Shown: positions 38,522 through 48,198, counted from the stretch's first letter. The stretch: DNA of 64,000 nt from Gynuella sunshinyii YC6258 (GCF_000940805.1 NZ_CP007142.1:720593-784592); one strand, 5' to 3'. Numbers and translations: made by a program. The notes: generated by a model from the sequence alone, not told the origin.

Positions 38522-39940
38522 ATGCCTGCTTATAAAAACGTTCTTTGCGGACTTTTATGGCTATTGGTTTGCATCAGTACTAATGTTGTGGCGCTATCAA
38601 ATGGCGTCTACACAATTACATCAAAGCACAGTGGTAAACGGGTTGAAGTGATTAATGGCGCTGCAGACAATGGTGCCAATATTCAGCAATGGCCGGCCAA
38701 CGGCTATGACGCCCAGCGCTGGCTGATTACTCATGTTGAAGGTGACTACTATTCGCTGATCAACCTGAGCAGTGGCAAAGCCATGGAAGTTTATGATTTC
38801 GGTACCAGTGATGGTGCCAATGTGTCGCAATGGGAGTATCTCGCTAACCATACTCAGCAGTGGCAAGTGAAGCAGGAAAGTAACGGTTACTACAGTTTTA
38901 TCAACCGTAATAGTGGCAAAGCGCTGGATCTCTATAATTTTAATACTGCCGATGGTGCCAATATTGCCCAGTGGAGCTATAACGGTTCCGATGCACAATT
39001 GTGGAAGTTGTCGCAGTTGGGAACCACTGGCCAGCCGGGATGGGATCCCTCAACCATCAATGGCGCAACCGATCACTGGTCTCTGAGCGGTAATCTGGTC
39101 ACCCATGATCCGACACTGGCGTATGAGAATGGTCGCTGGTGGGTGTTTCAGACCGGACCGGGTATTTATTCCAAATACTCGACCAATGGTACCCAGTGGT
39201 CAGGTGGAAATGGTGGTATTTTTCCAAATGGACTGAGCTGGTGGAGACAGTATGTGCCGGATCACGATGGCGAAGATGTTTGGGCACCTGACGTGAAATC
39301 TTATAATGGCCGTACCTGGATGTACTATTCTATTTCCACCTTTGGTTCCAATGTGTCCGCTATCGGGCTTGCGTCCACAACCAGTATCAGCTCTGGTAGT
39401 TGGCGTGACGATGGGCTGGTGGTCAGTAGTAACAGCTCTCAAAATTTCAATGCAATTGATCCGGATCTGGTTGTGGATGCCGATGGCAACCCGTGGCTGG
39501 CATTTGGGTCTTTCTGGTCGGGTATTCAACTGACCCGCTTGAATCCATTAACCATGAAGCCCTATGGACCACAATACAATATTGCTTATCGTGGCAATGA
39601 AGGTATTGAAGCGCCCAGTATTATTTATCGTCGGGGTTACTATTATTTATTTGTGTCTGTCGGCAAATGTTGCCAGGGTACCAACAGCACTTATCAGATT
39701 CGCTATGGCCGGGCGACAGAGATTCGAGGCCCTTATCTGGATAAGAATGGTCATGATCTGTTGTCCGGTGGAGGCAGCTTGTTGGATGGTGGTAACAGCC
39801 AATGGATTGGTCCGGGCGGGCAGGATATTCTCAATACCGATGTCATTGTTCGCCATGCTTACGACGCCCGTGACAATGGAACATCTAAATTGTTAATCAG
39901 TATTCTGAACTGGGATTCAAACGGCTGGCCTCGATACTGA
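38522..39940 (+). CDS. Secreted GH43 arabinan endo-alpha-1,5-L-arabinosidase with ricin-type lectin domain
   Basis: A 472-residue exported enzyme. A signal peptide covers about the first 24 residues. Residues ~25-165 are a ricin-B-like lectin with three repeats, each with a QxW pattern (QQWPANGYDAQRW, SQWEYLANHTQQW, AQWSYNGSDAQLW). The GH43 beta-propeller follows. The general-base aspartate is in THDPTLAYENG, VWAPDVKSYNG is a family signature, the pKa modulator aspartate lies in NAIDPDLVVDADGN, and the acid glutamate in NEGIEAPSIIYRRG. It should cut arabinan side chains of pectin outside the cell. An AAGG site precedes ATG 38522. It fits with the pectate lyase encoded later in the window. Confidence 0.92.
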   Translation: MPAYKNVLCGLLWLLVCISTNVVALSNGVYTITSKHSGKRVEVINGAADNGANIQQWPANGYDAQRWLITHVEGDYYSLINLSSGKAMEVYDFGTSDGANVSQWEYLANHTQQWQVKQESNGYYSFINRNSGKALDLYNFNTADGANIAQWSYNGSDAQLWKLSQLGTTGQPGWDPSTINGATDHWSLSGNLVTHDPTLAYENGRWWVFQTGPGIYSKYSTNGTQWSGGNGGIFPNGLSWWRQYVPDHDGEDVWAPDVKSYNGRTWMYYSISTFGSNVSAIGLASTTSISSGSWRDDGLVVSSNSSQNFNAIDPDLVVDADGNPWLAFGSFWSGIQLTRLNPLTMKPYGPQYNIAYRGNEGIEAPSIIYRRGYYYLFVSVGKCCQGTNSTYQIRYGRATEIRGPYLDKNGHDLLSGGGSLLDGGNSQWIGPGGQDILNTDVIVRHAYDARDNGTSKLLISILNWDSNGWPRY

Positions 39941-40112
39941 CGGTCAGGTCAAATCAGGTGCTTTAACCAACACACTGGTCGTCATCCATTCATTTGCTGA
40001 CGGCCACTGATCGATATCACAAAAAACCACTCTCGGAGCTTTGCCAATTGTCTTTGCAGCACCTACACTTGCTGCTCTTAAAATATCTATTAAAAAGTCA
40101 AGGAAGCAGCTT

Positions 40113-43100
40113 ATGCACGCGGTACGTATTGGTATTAATGGCTTTTGGATCAGCCTTCTGGTGTTGTTTTCGAGCTTTATTAATGCCGCCGACTTTTATA
40201 TCTCCGATGTCAGTGAAACCACTCAGGATAATGCTCCGGCACTGGTTATCCGCTTAACCGGTGCAGTGGACCCCGGCACTGATTTGTCCCGTTATATTTC
40301 TGTAACACCTGCGCCGGCTGATGGCAGTCAATGGTATACCCAGGGAACCGGACGCCAGTGGGTTTTACCGTTTGTGGAACCCAGTACCCGCTATCAGGTA
40401 AAGGTAACTAAAGCCCTGACATCGGTTAGTGGTGATGTGCTGTCGAAGGTGGATAGTCGTGGTGACAGCCATCCTTTTGACTGGACCGTCGACACTCGGG
40501 CATTGACGCCGGGGGCCAGTTTTGCCAGTAGCGGCACATTTCTGGTCGGAAATATAAAAGATGGTATTCCGGTGACGGTCGTGAACCAGCCTGAAGTGGA
40601 CTTGGATGTGTTCCGTGTACGTGATCAGGATATGAACCGCTTTATCGGTGAAACGTATTTTAAAGGCCGGATGTATTACGATTCGTTGTCAGGTCTGCGG
40701 GAATATGCCGATCTGGTGCATACCGCCCGCTATACCAACCATGCCCGTACCAATCAGCGGACCACCTATAACTTTAACCTTGATCCGATCCTGGAGAAAA
40801 AAGAACCAGGTATCTATGTCGCGGTGATCCGCCAGCCGGGTGAGTATTCATACCGTTACGACACAACCTATTTCACCATTACTGACATTGGCCTGCATGT
40901 TCGCAAGTACAAACAGTCCCTGATGGTCTACGCCAACTCGATTACCACCGGCGAACCGCTGAAAAATGTTAACCTGCGGTTCTGGTGGCCGGAACGTAAT
41001 AATCAGGCTGCCCGTGAACAAAATGCCCGTACTTCTCAAAGTGGCAGCTATCAGCTTTCCACCAATGACCTGCCCAATATCATCGTTGCTGAACAGGGAG
41101 ACCAAATCAGCTTTTTGAGACTGGACCAAGGCGAACTCGATCTCTCCTCCTATCCTAATGTGCCCAGTCTGCATCAGCCGTTTCAGGCATTTATGTATGG
41201 CCCGAGGGATCTGTATCGGCCCGGTGAACAGGTTGATATCAACATGTTGCTGCGTGACTTTGATGGTCGTAAAGTCCGGGATATGCCGTTAAAGGCTTTT
41301 CTGTGGAATGCCCGTGGAGAGCAGAAGCAGAAGTTCACCTGGAGCCCCGATGCCAATGGCCTGTATCAAACACGTTTCGAGTTGGATGAGAATGCCCCGA
41401 CTGGAGACTGGCGTCTGGAAGTGAGAATTGACGGCCAATACGAGGCTTATTACTTCCAGGTGGAAGAGTTTTTGCCAGAAACCCTGACCCTGAGCTTTTA
41501 TGACGGTGATCGTAATCAGACCCGTTACTCGCCCAAAGGCGAGTTTCAGGTACCGATTCAGGGGGATTATCTGTATGGCGCGCCAGCAGCCGGCAACAAT
41601 GCTGATGCGGTCGTAACCATTTCTCCGGCGAATAAAATTTTTCCGGATCTTAAAGGTTTCTATTTTGGTGATTCAGAGGCGAATGTCCGCACTCGCAATA
41701 TCAATCTGGACCCGATCAAGCTGGATGAAGCTGGCCATGGAGAGCTGGTCGTACCCGATTATTGGTCGGATATAAAAGTACCACTGAACTTCAGTATCAG
41801 CGCCAGTGTTTATGAAAATGGTGGTCGCCCGATTACCCGTACTCAGAATGTGATTCAGTTGCCGGCATACAGCAAGCTGCCCGGTGTACAGCCGCAGTTC
41901 GAGGATCGTCCGCCTTCCAATCAGACTCTGCAATTCAAGTTGTTGAGTGTTGACGCCAACGGCAAACCGGTTCGCGATACTTTGAGTGTCCGGTTATTGC
42001 GTGATCACCGCGAGTATTTCTGGCAATACGACAGCTCCCGTGGCTGGTACTGGGATTATCAGGCCAATCGCTATGTCACCGCTTCAGAAACCATTGAGAT
42101 TAAGGATCAGCCTGTAACGGTGGATTTTCCAGTGGAATGGGGACTTTATGATCTGGAAGTGACTTCCAGCTCCGGTGCGATCACGTTGTATCACTTCAGA
42201 ACTCAGTGGAGCTGGTCCAACCAGGAAAGCACGAATCTGAAGCCGGATATGATCCAGATGTCTCTTGACCAGAACTATTACGCGCCAGGAGATACCGCCC
42301 GTCTGCGTCTGAACAGTCCGATCAGTGGTTCCGCCATTATTAACGTAGAATCCAGTGATGGTGTCGAATACACCCTGAACCAGTCGGTTTACAAAGGTGA
42401 AAACCAGATCAACGTTGAATTGCCAAAACAGTGGAACCGTCACGATCTGTACCTGACGGCCATGGTGCTGACGCCTGCGGATCAGGTCAATGAGGTCACG
42501 CCGACCCGGGCTCTGGGGATTATTCATCTGCCGTTACGACGCAGCGATGCGGTAGCGGAAGTGGAACTGACAACTCCTGAGAAAATTGAGCCGAACAAGT
42601 TGGTCAGTGCTCACCTCAAAGTGACCAACCGGGCCCAGTTGGGCAGCCAGAAACTGTTTGCTACTGTGGCTTTGGTTGATAAAGGTGTATTGAATATTAC
42701 CCGTTACCAGGCACCGAAACCGGAACAGTATTTCTTTGCTCCGCGCCGTTTTGAAGGTAGTTACTACGATATTTATGGCAAGATCATCAATAACCTGGGC
42801 TACGAAATGATTCGTCAGCGGTTTGGGGGTGATATGTTTGCCGATGCTGATGCCATGGAGAAGGCGGAATTGAGCCGCGGGGGTGAAAAACCCAAAACCG
42901 AGGTTCAGATTGTTTCTTTCTTCAGTGAACCGGTGGAGCTGGTGGATGGCGAGGCAGATGTCAGCTTTCAGCTGCCCAATTTCAACGGCAAGCTGAAATG
43001 GATGGTTGTGGTGTACGGTGATTACTCATACGGCAGTGCGCAATCCGAAACGATCGTTGCAGACAAACTGGTGACTCAGATTTCCATGCCCCGGTTTATT

Positions 43101-45011
43101 GCCATGGGTGATCAGAGTCAGCTTAGTTTCGATCTGCACAACCTTTCCGGGTTGAACCAGCAGCTGGATGTAAGGGTAAATGTCAGCGGTGAAATTTTCT
43201 CTACTGGCCTGAAGCAAACCGTTACTCTGGCAGATCGACAAAAAGCCGTGGTTCTGGTGCCCATCACCGGAGGTCTGCATGAAGGTCAGGGGGTGATTCA
43301 CCTGCAGGCCACCAATGGCAGTGATATCAACATTGATCGTACCTGGAAGCTCGGAGTGCGCAGTCCCTTCCCATGGCAAACCGAGTATCAGAGTGCGGTC
43401 ATCGATGCCAATGGCAGCTGGCAGCCTCAGGTGGACATCAGCAATCTGCGTCCGGATACCGTCCAGGCATTGATGACTGTTTCCAATCGTCCGGCTATCA
43501 ACTTCCGTAGTCACCTGGAGTACCTGCTGCACTATCCATATGGTTGTCTGGAGCAGACCACCAGTTCCACGTATCCATGGGTATTGCTGGATAATGCTGC
43601 GGTGCAGGACTTGGGTTTGACGGACAGTTTCAAAAACCGCTTTGATCGGCCGTTCAGTGATGAGTTCCGCTTACAGCAGATTACCGCAGGTATTGAGCGC
43701 CTGAAGAGCAAGCAGTTTGCCAACGGTGGCTTTGGCTACTGGGATGCGGCCAGTTCAGAGTCCCGCTGGGGTACGGCATATGCCACCGAAGTGCTGGTGG
43801 ATGCACGTCGTCAGGGTATTGAAGTCGATTCCTACACACTCGATCGTGCGCTCAAACGTCTGGACAGTTATCTGCGCGCCAGTGCGTTTGATGATGATGG
43901 TTGGAGCGACAGTAACGAATATTACAGTTTTGCTATACGGGCATATTCCGCCTATGTGATGGCCAAAGCCGGAACCGCCAATTTAAGTCTGGTTCGCCGT
44001 CTGTATGATGATGGTATGGAAAATCAGAATGACAGACGTTCCGTTCGGGCCCGTATCCGTTCTTCCGGTCTTGCCTGGATGCATCTGGCGGCGGCTCTGA
44101 ATCTGCTGAATGATCATGATCGGGCTGAGCGTGCCAATGATGCAGCCCTTTCAATCAAGCGTGAACGCTATCGTTATTATCGGGATTACGGTTCAACCCT
44201 GCGCGACACTGCATTGAGTCTGGCGATAGCCCTGGAACAGGGGTTGGACGAAGGCTCGCTGGCTCAGGATCTGGTGGATATTCTGCAAAATGAGCGTTGG
44301 TTCAGCACCCAGGAGCGTATTGCTCTGGCCAAGGTTGCGTTGTTCTATGCCAAATCCGGTAAGCAGTGGCAGGGTAAACTGATTGCCAAAACCGCTCAGC
44401 AGACCCTGAACCAGAATCGGCCGTTCAACACCTTGCTCGATGCCGATCAACTGACCAGTCTGCAGCAGGTTGAAGCCACCGATCAGAAACTATACGTGAC
44501 TCTGGCGTATCAGGGAGCGCCAAGAACGGCTCCGGAACCTTACAGCAATGGTCTGCATATCGTGCGTCGTTACTACGATCTTAATGGCCAGCGTATTACC
44601 CCGAGCAACCTGACCAGTGGTGAGTTGATTGTCGTGGGTCTGACAATTTCGGTCGATGAGAACCTGCGCATTCCGGACGCTCTGGTTGTTGATTTGTTGC
44701 CAGCCGGTCTGGAACTGGAAAACCAGAACCTGAGTAATGCCAGCGTCGATCTGGATAACGTCAAGATTGACGATGAATCGTTGGGGCATTATTTCCGTGA
44801 ATACCGGACCCAGTACCAGGAGTACCGTGATGACCGCTACGTTGCCGCGATCAGTGTCGACAGCTGGAGTTCTACGAAACTGTATTATCTGGTGCGGGCT
44901 GTCACGCCAGGTACCTATCAGGTGCCGAATCCTTACGTGGAAGACATGTATCGTCCGAGCTATCGCTCGGTCGGCACAACTCTGGATACGTTGGTGATTC
45001 AACCCCGTTGA
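40113..45011 (+). CDS. Periplasmic alpha-2-macroglobulin family protein with intact thioester
   Basis: A 1632-residue protein of the bacterial alpha-2-macroglobulin (MG) family. A signal peptide ends near INA-AD; no lipobox is seen, so unlike many relatives it would be soluble. A series of MG-type beta-domains runs through the first two thirds. The reactive thioester motif is YPYGCLEQ at Cys1145-Gln1148, followed by the alpha-helical toroid. Such proteins trap proteases in the periplasm. In many enterobacteria the gene sits beside pbpC; here pbpC lies 12 kb away on the other strand. ATG 40113 has an AAGGA site; an upstream in-frame ATG would hide the signal peptide. The gene follows the arabinanase gene by 172 bases. 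Confidence 0.92.
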   Translation: MHAVRIGINGFWISLLVLFSSFINAADFYISDVSETTQDNAPALVIRLTGAVDPGTDLSRYISVTPAPADGSQWYTQGTGRQWVLPFVEPSTRYQVKVTKALTSVSGDVLSKVDSRGDSHPFDWTVDTRALTPGASFASSGTFLVGNIKDGIPVTVVNQPEVDLDVFRVRDQDMNRFIGETYFKGRMYYDSLSGLREYADLVHTARYTNHARTNQRTTYNFNLDPILEKKEPGIYVAVIRQPGEYSYRYDTTYFTITDIGLHVRKYKQSLMVYANSITTGEPLKNVNLRFWWPERNNQAAREQNARTSQSGSYQLSTNDLPNIIVAEQGDQISFLRLDQGELDLSSYPNVPSLHQPFQAFMYGPRDLYRPGEQVDINMLLRDFDGRKVRDMPLKAFLWNARGEQKQKFTWSPDANGLYQTRFELDENAPTGDWRLEVRIDGQYEAYYFQVEEFLPETLTLSFYDGDRNQTRYSPKGEFQVPIQGDYLYGAPAAGNNADAVVTISPANKIFPDLKGFYFGDSEANVRTRNINLDPIKLDEAGHGELVVPDYWSDIKVPLNFSISASVYENGGRPITRTQNVIQLPAYSKLPGVQPQFEDRPPSNQTLQFKLLSVDANGKPVRDTLSVRLLRDHREYFWQYDSSRGWYWDYQANRYVTASETIEIKDQPVTVDFPVEWGLYDLEVTSSSGAITLYHFRTQWSWSNQESTNLKPDMIQMSLDQNYYAPGDTARLRLNSPISGSAIINVESSDGVEYTLNQSVYKGENQINVELPKQWNRHDLYLTAMVLTPADQVNEVTPTRALGIIHLPLRRSDAVAEVELTTPEKIEPNKLVSAHLKVTNRAQLGSQKLFATVALVDKGVLNITRYQAPKPEQYFFAPRRFEGSYYDIYGKIINNLGYEMIRQRFGGDMFADADAMEKAELSRGGEKPKTEVQIVSFFSEPVELVDGEADVSFQLPNFNGKLKWMVVVYGDYSYGSAQSETIVADKLVTQISMPRFIAMGDQSQLSFDLHNLSGLNQQLDVRVNVSGEIFSTGLKQTVTLADRQKAVVLVPITGGLHEGQGVIHLQATNGSDINIDRTWKLGVRSPFPWQTEYQSAVIDANGSWQPQVDISNLRPDTVQALMTVSNRPAINFRSHLEYLLHYPYGCLEQTTSSTYPWVLLDNAAVQDLGLTDSFKNRFDRPFSDEFRLQQITAGIERLKSKQFANGGFGYWDAASSESRWGTAYATEVLVDARRQGIEVDSYTLDRALKRLDSYLRASAFDDDGWSDSNEYYSFAIRAYSAYVMAKAGTANLSLVRRLYDDGMENQNDRRSVRARIRSSGLAWMHLAAALNLLNDHDRAERANDAALSIKRERYRYYRDYGSTLRDTALSLAIALEQGLDEGSLAQDLVDILQNERWFSTQERIALAKVALFYAKSGKQWQGKLIAKTAQQTLNQNRPFNTLLDADQLTSLQQVEATDQKLYVTLAYQGAPRTAPEPYSNGLHIVRRYYDLNGQRITPSNLTSGELIVVGLTISVDENLRIPDALVVDLLPAGLELENQNLSNASVDLDNVKIDDESLGHYFREYRTQYQEYRDDRYVAAISVDSWSSTKLYYLVRAVTPGTYQVPNPYVEDMYRPSYRSVGTTLDTLVIQPR

Positions 45012-45020
45012 TCGAACAGA

Positions 45021-45042
45021 GGGCGGCCTGATCGGGCCGCCC
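45021..45042 (+). terminator. Strong GC hairpin after the alpha-2-macroglobulin gene
   Basis: GGGCGGCC (45021-45028) pairs with GGCCGCCC (45035-45042) around a six-base loop, nine bases after the stop codon. The T run is poor (CGTCTTGTT), so termination efficiency is uncertain. Confidence 0.65.
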
Positions 45043-45440
45043 CGTCTTGTTCCAACCAATTAAACAATTTTCGTCCGATGGAATGGTGCGTTAACAGACA
45101 GACTTTTTTGCTTCCTTTCAGTATTTCCCGCCTTCGAATTACGGTGTTTTGCCGTTATGTATATTTGCCAGCTCAGACCAGAAGTTATCCTTAATTCATC
45201 AAAATGCCGTTGATTGTAATATTAAAGGTTAACTTGATAACTGGTTTTGCTTCGATCCAGACTGCTCCGAAGCTTGTAAGTGGGCAGGAGGCTGAGAGTC
45301 GGAAATATCGATAACAACGATGTTCGATGGGCTCTTTGTTTCTGGTGCGATTATTGGGTAAAAATTGGAATGCAGGTCATGAAATGAAAAGAGCAGACCA
45401 TCGCTGAATGTGCGAATACGAATCTGCTCTGATCGTCCCA
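45043..45440. other. Intergenic region between convergent genes
   Basis: About 400 bases between the alpha-2-macroglobulin gene and the end of the sugar-binding protein gene. The only reading frame worth mention is the 70-codon minus-strand frame described separately; the rest (45043-45228) shows nothing I can name. Confidence 0.45.
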
Positions 45441-45441
45441 T
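45229..45441 (-). CDS. Possible 70-residue protein overlapping the stop of the sugar-binding protein gene
   Basis: The ATG shares one base with the TAA stop of the upstream gene (TAATG), the geometry of translational coupling. The product is hydrophilic, starts MGRSEQIRIRTF and ends in a Ser/Gln-rich tail (ASEQSGSKQNQLSS). No family is recognised and there is no membrane segment or signal peptide. The frame could equally be chance. Confidence 0.3.
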   Translation of the reverse strand: MGRSEQIRIRTFSDGLLFSFHDLHSNFYPIIAPETKSPSNIVVIDISDSQPPAHLQASEQSGSKQNQLSS

Positions 45442-46694
45442 TACATCATGTAAGCGCCTTTGCGCATATCTTTGGAAAGGGTAAGCGCAGCTTGGTCTGA
45501 ACTCATATTCGGGTCATGAAAGAATGCGGAAATCACGCTATTAAAAGCTGTCTGAACCAGCTCAGTGGCAGCCAATCCGTGGGCAATGCTTGGTAGCTCG
45601 GCATTCGTAGCTTCAGCATTCAACAGCTCCTGCTTGCTCATTTGGGCGCATATGTCAAAACCTGTCAGGTCAAGATCCTGCCGCGTTGGAATCGAGCCTT
45701 TGTAGCGATTGTAGGTGAGTTGGAAGTTGCTGCTCATGATCGCGCTGGCGAGGTCTTTTTGGGCATCAATTTCCTGAGCATTGTGTAGTTTAAACATGGC
45801 CAGAGAATCGATGTTGTAGAGAAACTGATTGCGTGTCTGCATAACCGGCGCGCAGATGTAATCTTTCATCGGAATTTTGCCGGCAACGGAGAACTCTCCC
45901 TTGGCCCAGTCTCCCATAAACTGGAATGCGGCTTCACCATCGATAACCAACTTGGTAGCTTTGTTCCAGCTGCTGTCAGAATCCATATAAAGATATGGTT
46001 GTAATTTGCGTGCCATATCGAAGACCCGACTCATCTCCGGGCTCTTGATGGCACCATAATCAAGTTCAGCGATTGCTTTTCGATACAGCTCAGGTCCGCC
46101 AACGGACAAAATCATCGATTCAAACATTGTTCCCAATTGATCGGCTTCGTCACCAATAGCAACAACATGATATCCGGCTGATTTGATTTTTTCTGCCACT
46201 GCAAAAAATTCCGGCCAGGTTTCCGGCATCTTGGCATTGACCTTATCCAAAATTTTCTTATTAGCCCATATCCAGTTGGTCCGATGGATGCCAACCGCTG
46301 CTGCGCCATAATGACCGTCAAATTTAATAGCATCTTCAGCGGCGTGGAAAAGTGTGTCATCCCAGTGCTCGCTTACAGCGATATCGTCGATGTTTTGCAG
46401 AAAACCGAGACGTTCCCAACGTTGAAGGTTGAACTTTTTCATCATTGCCGCTGCCGGTGGTTTGCCCTGGATGATGCGTTGTTTTAAAACCCCCTGAGCA
46501 TTGTCGCCGCCGGTTTGAACCGCAAAATCCTTCCACGTGTGGCCACGTTCAGCCAACATCGACTTAAGAACTTCCACTGCTTTTGCTTCACCTTCAGAAG
46601 TCCAGGAATGCAGAACTTCCACCGTTGCAGCTGTTGCAATCGTTGAACAGGAATACACAGCAAAAGCCGCAGATAGTTTGAACCAGAAATTCAT
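45441..46694 (-). CDS. Periplasmic sugar-binding protein of an ABC transporter (orphan)
   Basis: A 417-residue solute-binding protein of the MalE/UgpB class. The signal peptide ends near ATA-ATV, followed by VEVLHSWTSEGEAKAVEVL, the typical start of sugar-binding proteins of this class. PPAAAMMKKFNLQRWERLGF and FQFMGDWAKGEF are also family segments. It should deliver a mono- or oligosaccharide to a permease. No permease or ATPase gene lies beside it; neighbours are a membrane acyltransferase and, on the other side, an unrelated convergent gene. A GGAG site precedes the ATG. Confidence 0.88.
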   Translation of the reverse strand: MNFWFKLSAAFAVYSCSTIATAATVEVLHSWTSEGEAKAVEVLKSMLAERGHTWKDFAVQTGGDNAQGVLKQRIIQGKPPAAAMMKKFNLQRWERLGFLQNIDDIAVSEHWDDTLFHAAEDAIKFDGHYGAAAVGIHRTNWIWANKKILDKVNAKMPETWPEFFAVAEKIKSAGYHVVAIGDEADQLGTMFESMILSVGGPELYRKAIAELDYGAIKSPEMSRVFDMARKLQPYLYMDSDSSWNKATKLVIDGEAAFQFMGDWAKGEFSVAGKIPMKDYICAPVMQTRNQFLYNIDSLAMFKLHNAQEIDAQKDLASAIMSSNFQLTYNRYKGSIPTRQDLDLTGFDICAQMSKQELLNAEATNAELPSIAHGLAATELVQTAFNSVISAFFHDPNMSSDQAALTLSKDMRKGAYMM

Positions 46695-46882
46695 GTATTA
46701 CTCCAACTGTATCTTTTATTTTTTTTAGCAGTAGAGATTGCTGAGGGTTATTTGTAGTGGATAACTGGAAAACCTTCAATAGATTTTCCGTTATTGACAG
46801 GATAATTCTCCGTTTATAAACCTCAGTCGTCACAATAGGTTCGGAAAAAGAAAGTTTTAAAACGTTTCATTCTGCTAAGGAA

Positions 46883-47015
46883 CCTCTGAAAAATGGACTA
46901 TTTTCGCGCAGGACGTTGTCAGCCCCAGTCTCACATCCTCATTTACTCCAGTAAACTGCGGTGTTGCGAGTGGTGCTTCCTCGCCTGCATCAAAACTATT
47001 CCTGTTTTTCAGAGG
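46883..47015. repeat. 133-bp imperfect palindromic element (MITE/REP-like)
   Basis: The ends CCTCTGAAAAA (46883-46893) and TTTTTCAGAGG (47005-47015) are exact inverse copies. The centre TTTACT-CC-AGTAAA (46942-46955) is also an inverted repeat, and the sequences between pair partly along the whole length. The element could fold into one long cruciform or RNA hairpin. This is the shape of a small non-autonomous mobile or REP-like intergenic repeat. A shorter related stretch, CGCAGTTTACTCC, recurs near 59517. Confidence 0.65.
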
Positions 47016-47074
47016 CCCCCTAATTAAAACCGGCATTGGTTATAAATGAGCCAGACTGTGACGCACATGTTTGC

Positions 47075-47088
47075 TGTGGTATGTCACA
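47075..47088. promoter_or_regulatory. Dyad TGTGG-TATG-TCACA
   Basis: Similar to the 38381 dyad: five-base half-sites with a four-base centre, followed in both places by AAAT. TGTGAC and GTCACA half-sites also occur nearby at 47058 and 47096. It lies about 380 bases upstream of the sugar-binding protein gene. Role unproven. Confidence 0.35.
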
Positions 47089-47136
47089 AATGCTTAGTCA
47101 CAAACTTTTTTTCCAAACATTAAGACATTGCCCTTA

Positions 47137-48198
47137 TCACTCTGAAGGTGGTACTGACGGTTTAGAGGTTGGTACTATTTTTCGATAGCTCAGTTTAAGC
47201 CATCGGCTGATTGGTGCTGAAAGTAAGTAAGGAATGTTGTAATGATCAATAATGCGTAGCGCAATGATCGGTCCAAGCACGGCCATGATGTTTCCCAGAA
47301 GTAGGTGAACACTGAGGTCAGTTACACCAAGGAAGCTCTTCAATATCACTCTGGTACCGCTTCCTGCCAGGGTATGCATCAGATAAATTGCCATTGACGC
47401 GTAACCCAGATAAGCCAGTGTCCGGTAGTACTTCCGGGCCAGAAAAGCAGAAAGCGATACCACCGCCATGATAGACACCAGAGCAAGCAGGAGAGAAAAA
47501 ACCGTCTTGGCTTCGTGTAATAACAGATAACGGTGATACAAGTATTGGCTGCCAATGAACGCTGCTAACATCATCAGCAGCATAAAAGGAGAGGCCAGAC
47601 GATCAGCGCGGAAATATTGCGAGAATATAATGCCGAATGCAAAAAAGACAAAGTGGCGAGAGATGTAAGTAGAGATAATATCCGGCGGCATATGGGATCG
47701 AAAAATATTAGCCAGTACTGCCAGTATAAATATCACCAGCGTGAATTTTTCAGGGACCAGAGAAAAAATAAGTGAGGCAGCCACAAAAACGAAAAATAGT
47801 GCATAGAGAAACCAAAACTGCGCTCTGGGAGACCATAAGAGAGTGAATACCCTGCTGAGGGTTAAATCGCCATTGGTGTAATGGGACAGCAAGACCTCTG
47901 TGCATCCCTGTATGATGGACCACAATACATATGGATAAAATACCGTGTCTATCTTGCTTAATACCAGCTGGCCACCACCACGCTTTGAGAACGAGTGTTG
48001 AAAAAAAAGCCCGGACAGGAAAAAAAACAAAGGCATATGAAAGCTGTATACGATACTGTCTGTCAGTTGATATGCACCAAACAGTTGCTCCGGGATAACG
48101 ATGCCTCCATTTTCGAGTCCCCGTGCGACATGTCCGTAAACCACCAGTAGAATACCGATGGCCTTGGCATAGTCCACCCAATATGTTCGACTTTCCAT
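47137..48198 (-). CDS. Membrane acyltransferase, OafA/Acyl_transf_3 family
   Basis: A 353-residue integral membrane protein with about ten hydrophobic helices. The N-terminus has the family signature WVDYAKAIGILLVVYGHVARG with the catalytic-type histidine, and FHMPLFFFLSGLFF follows in TM2. Members transfer acetyl or other acyl groups onto sugars of surface polysaccharides. The nearest polysaccharide cluster is 20 kb away, so a direct link to the EPS is uncertain. A GAGGAAAG site precedes the ATG. It has no recognised partner genes. Confidence 0.88.
   Translation of the reverse strand: MESRTYWVDYAKAIGILLVVYGHVARGLENGGIVIPEQLFGAYQLTDSIVYSFHMPLFFFLSGLFFQHSFSKRGGGQLVLSKIDTVFYPYVLWSIIQGCTEVLLSHYTNGDLTLSRVFTLLWSPRAQFWFLYALFFVFVAASLIFSLVPEKFTLVIFILAVLANIFRSHMPPDIISTYISRHFVFFAFGIIFSQYFRADRLASPFMLLMMLAAFIGSQYLYHRYLLLHEAKTVFSLLLALVSIMAVVSLSAFLARKYYRTLAYLGYASMAIYLMHTLAGSGTRVILKSFLGVTDLSVHLLLGNIMAVLGPIIALRIIDHYNIPYLLSAPISRWLKLSYRKIVPTSKPSVPPSE

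Larger units (their letters stand above)
46695..47136. other. Intergenic region with palindromic element and dyad
   Basis: 442 bases without a gene between two minus-strand genes. It holds the 133-bp inverted-repeat element and the TGTGG-TATG-TCACA dyad listed separately. The promoter of the sugar-binding protein gene should lie in the right-adjacent part up to 46880; no clear boxes were assigned. Confidence 0.5.
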
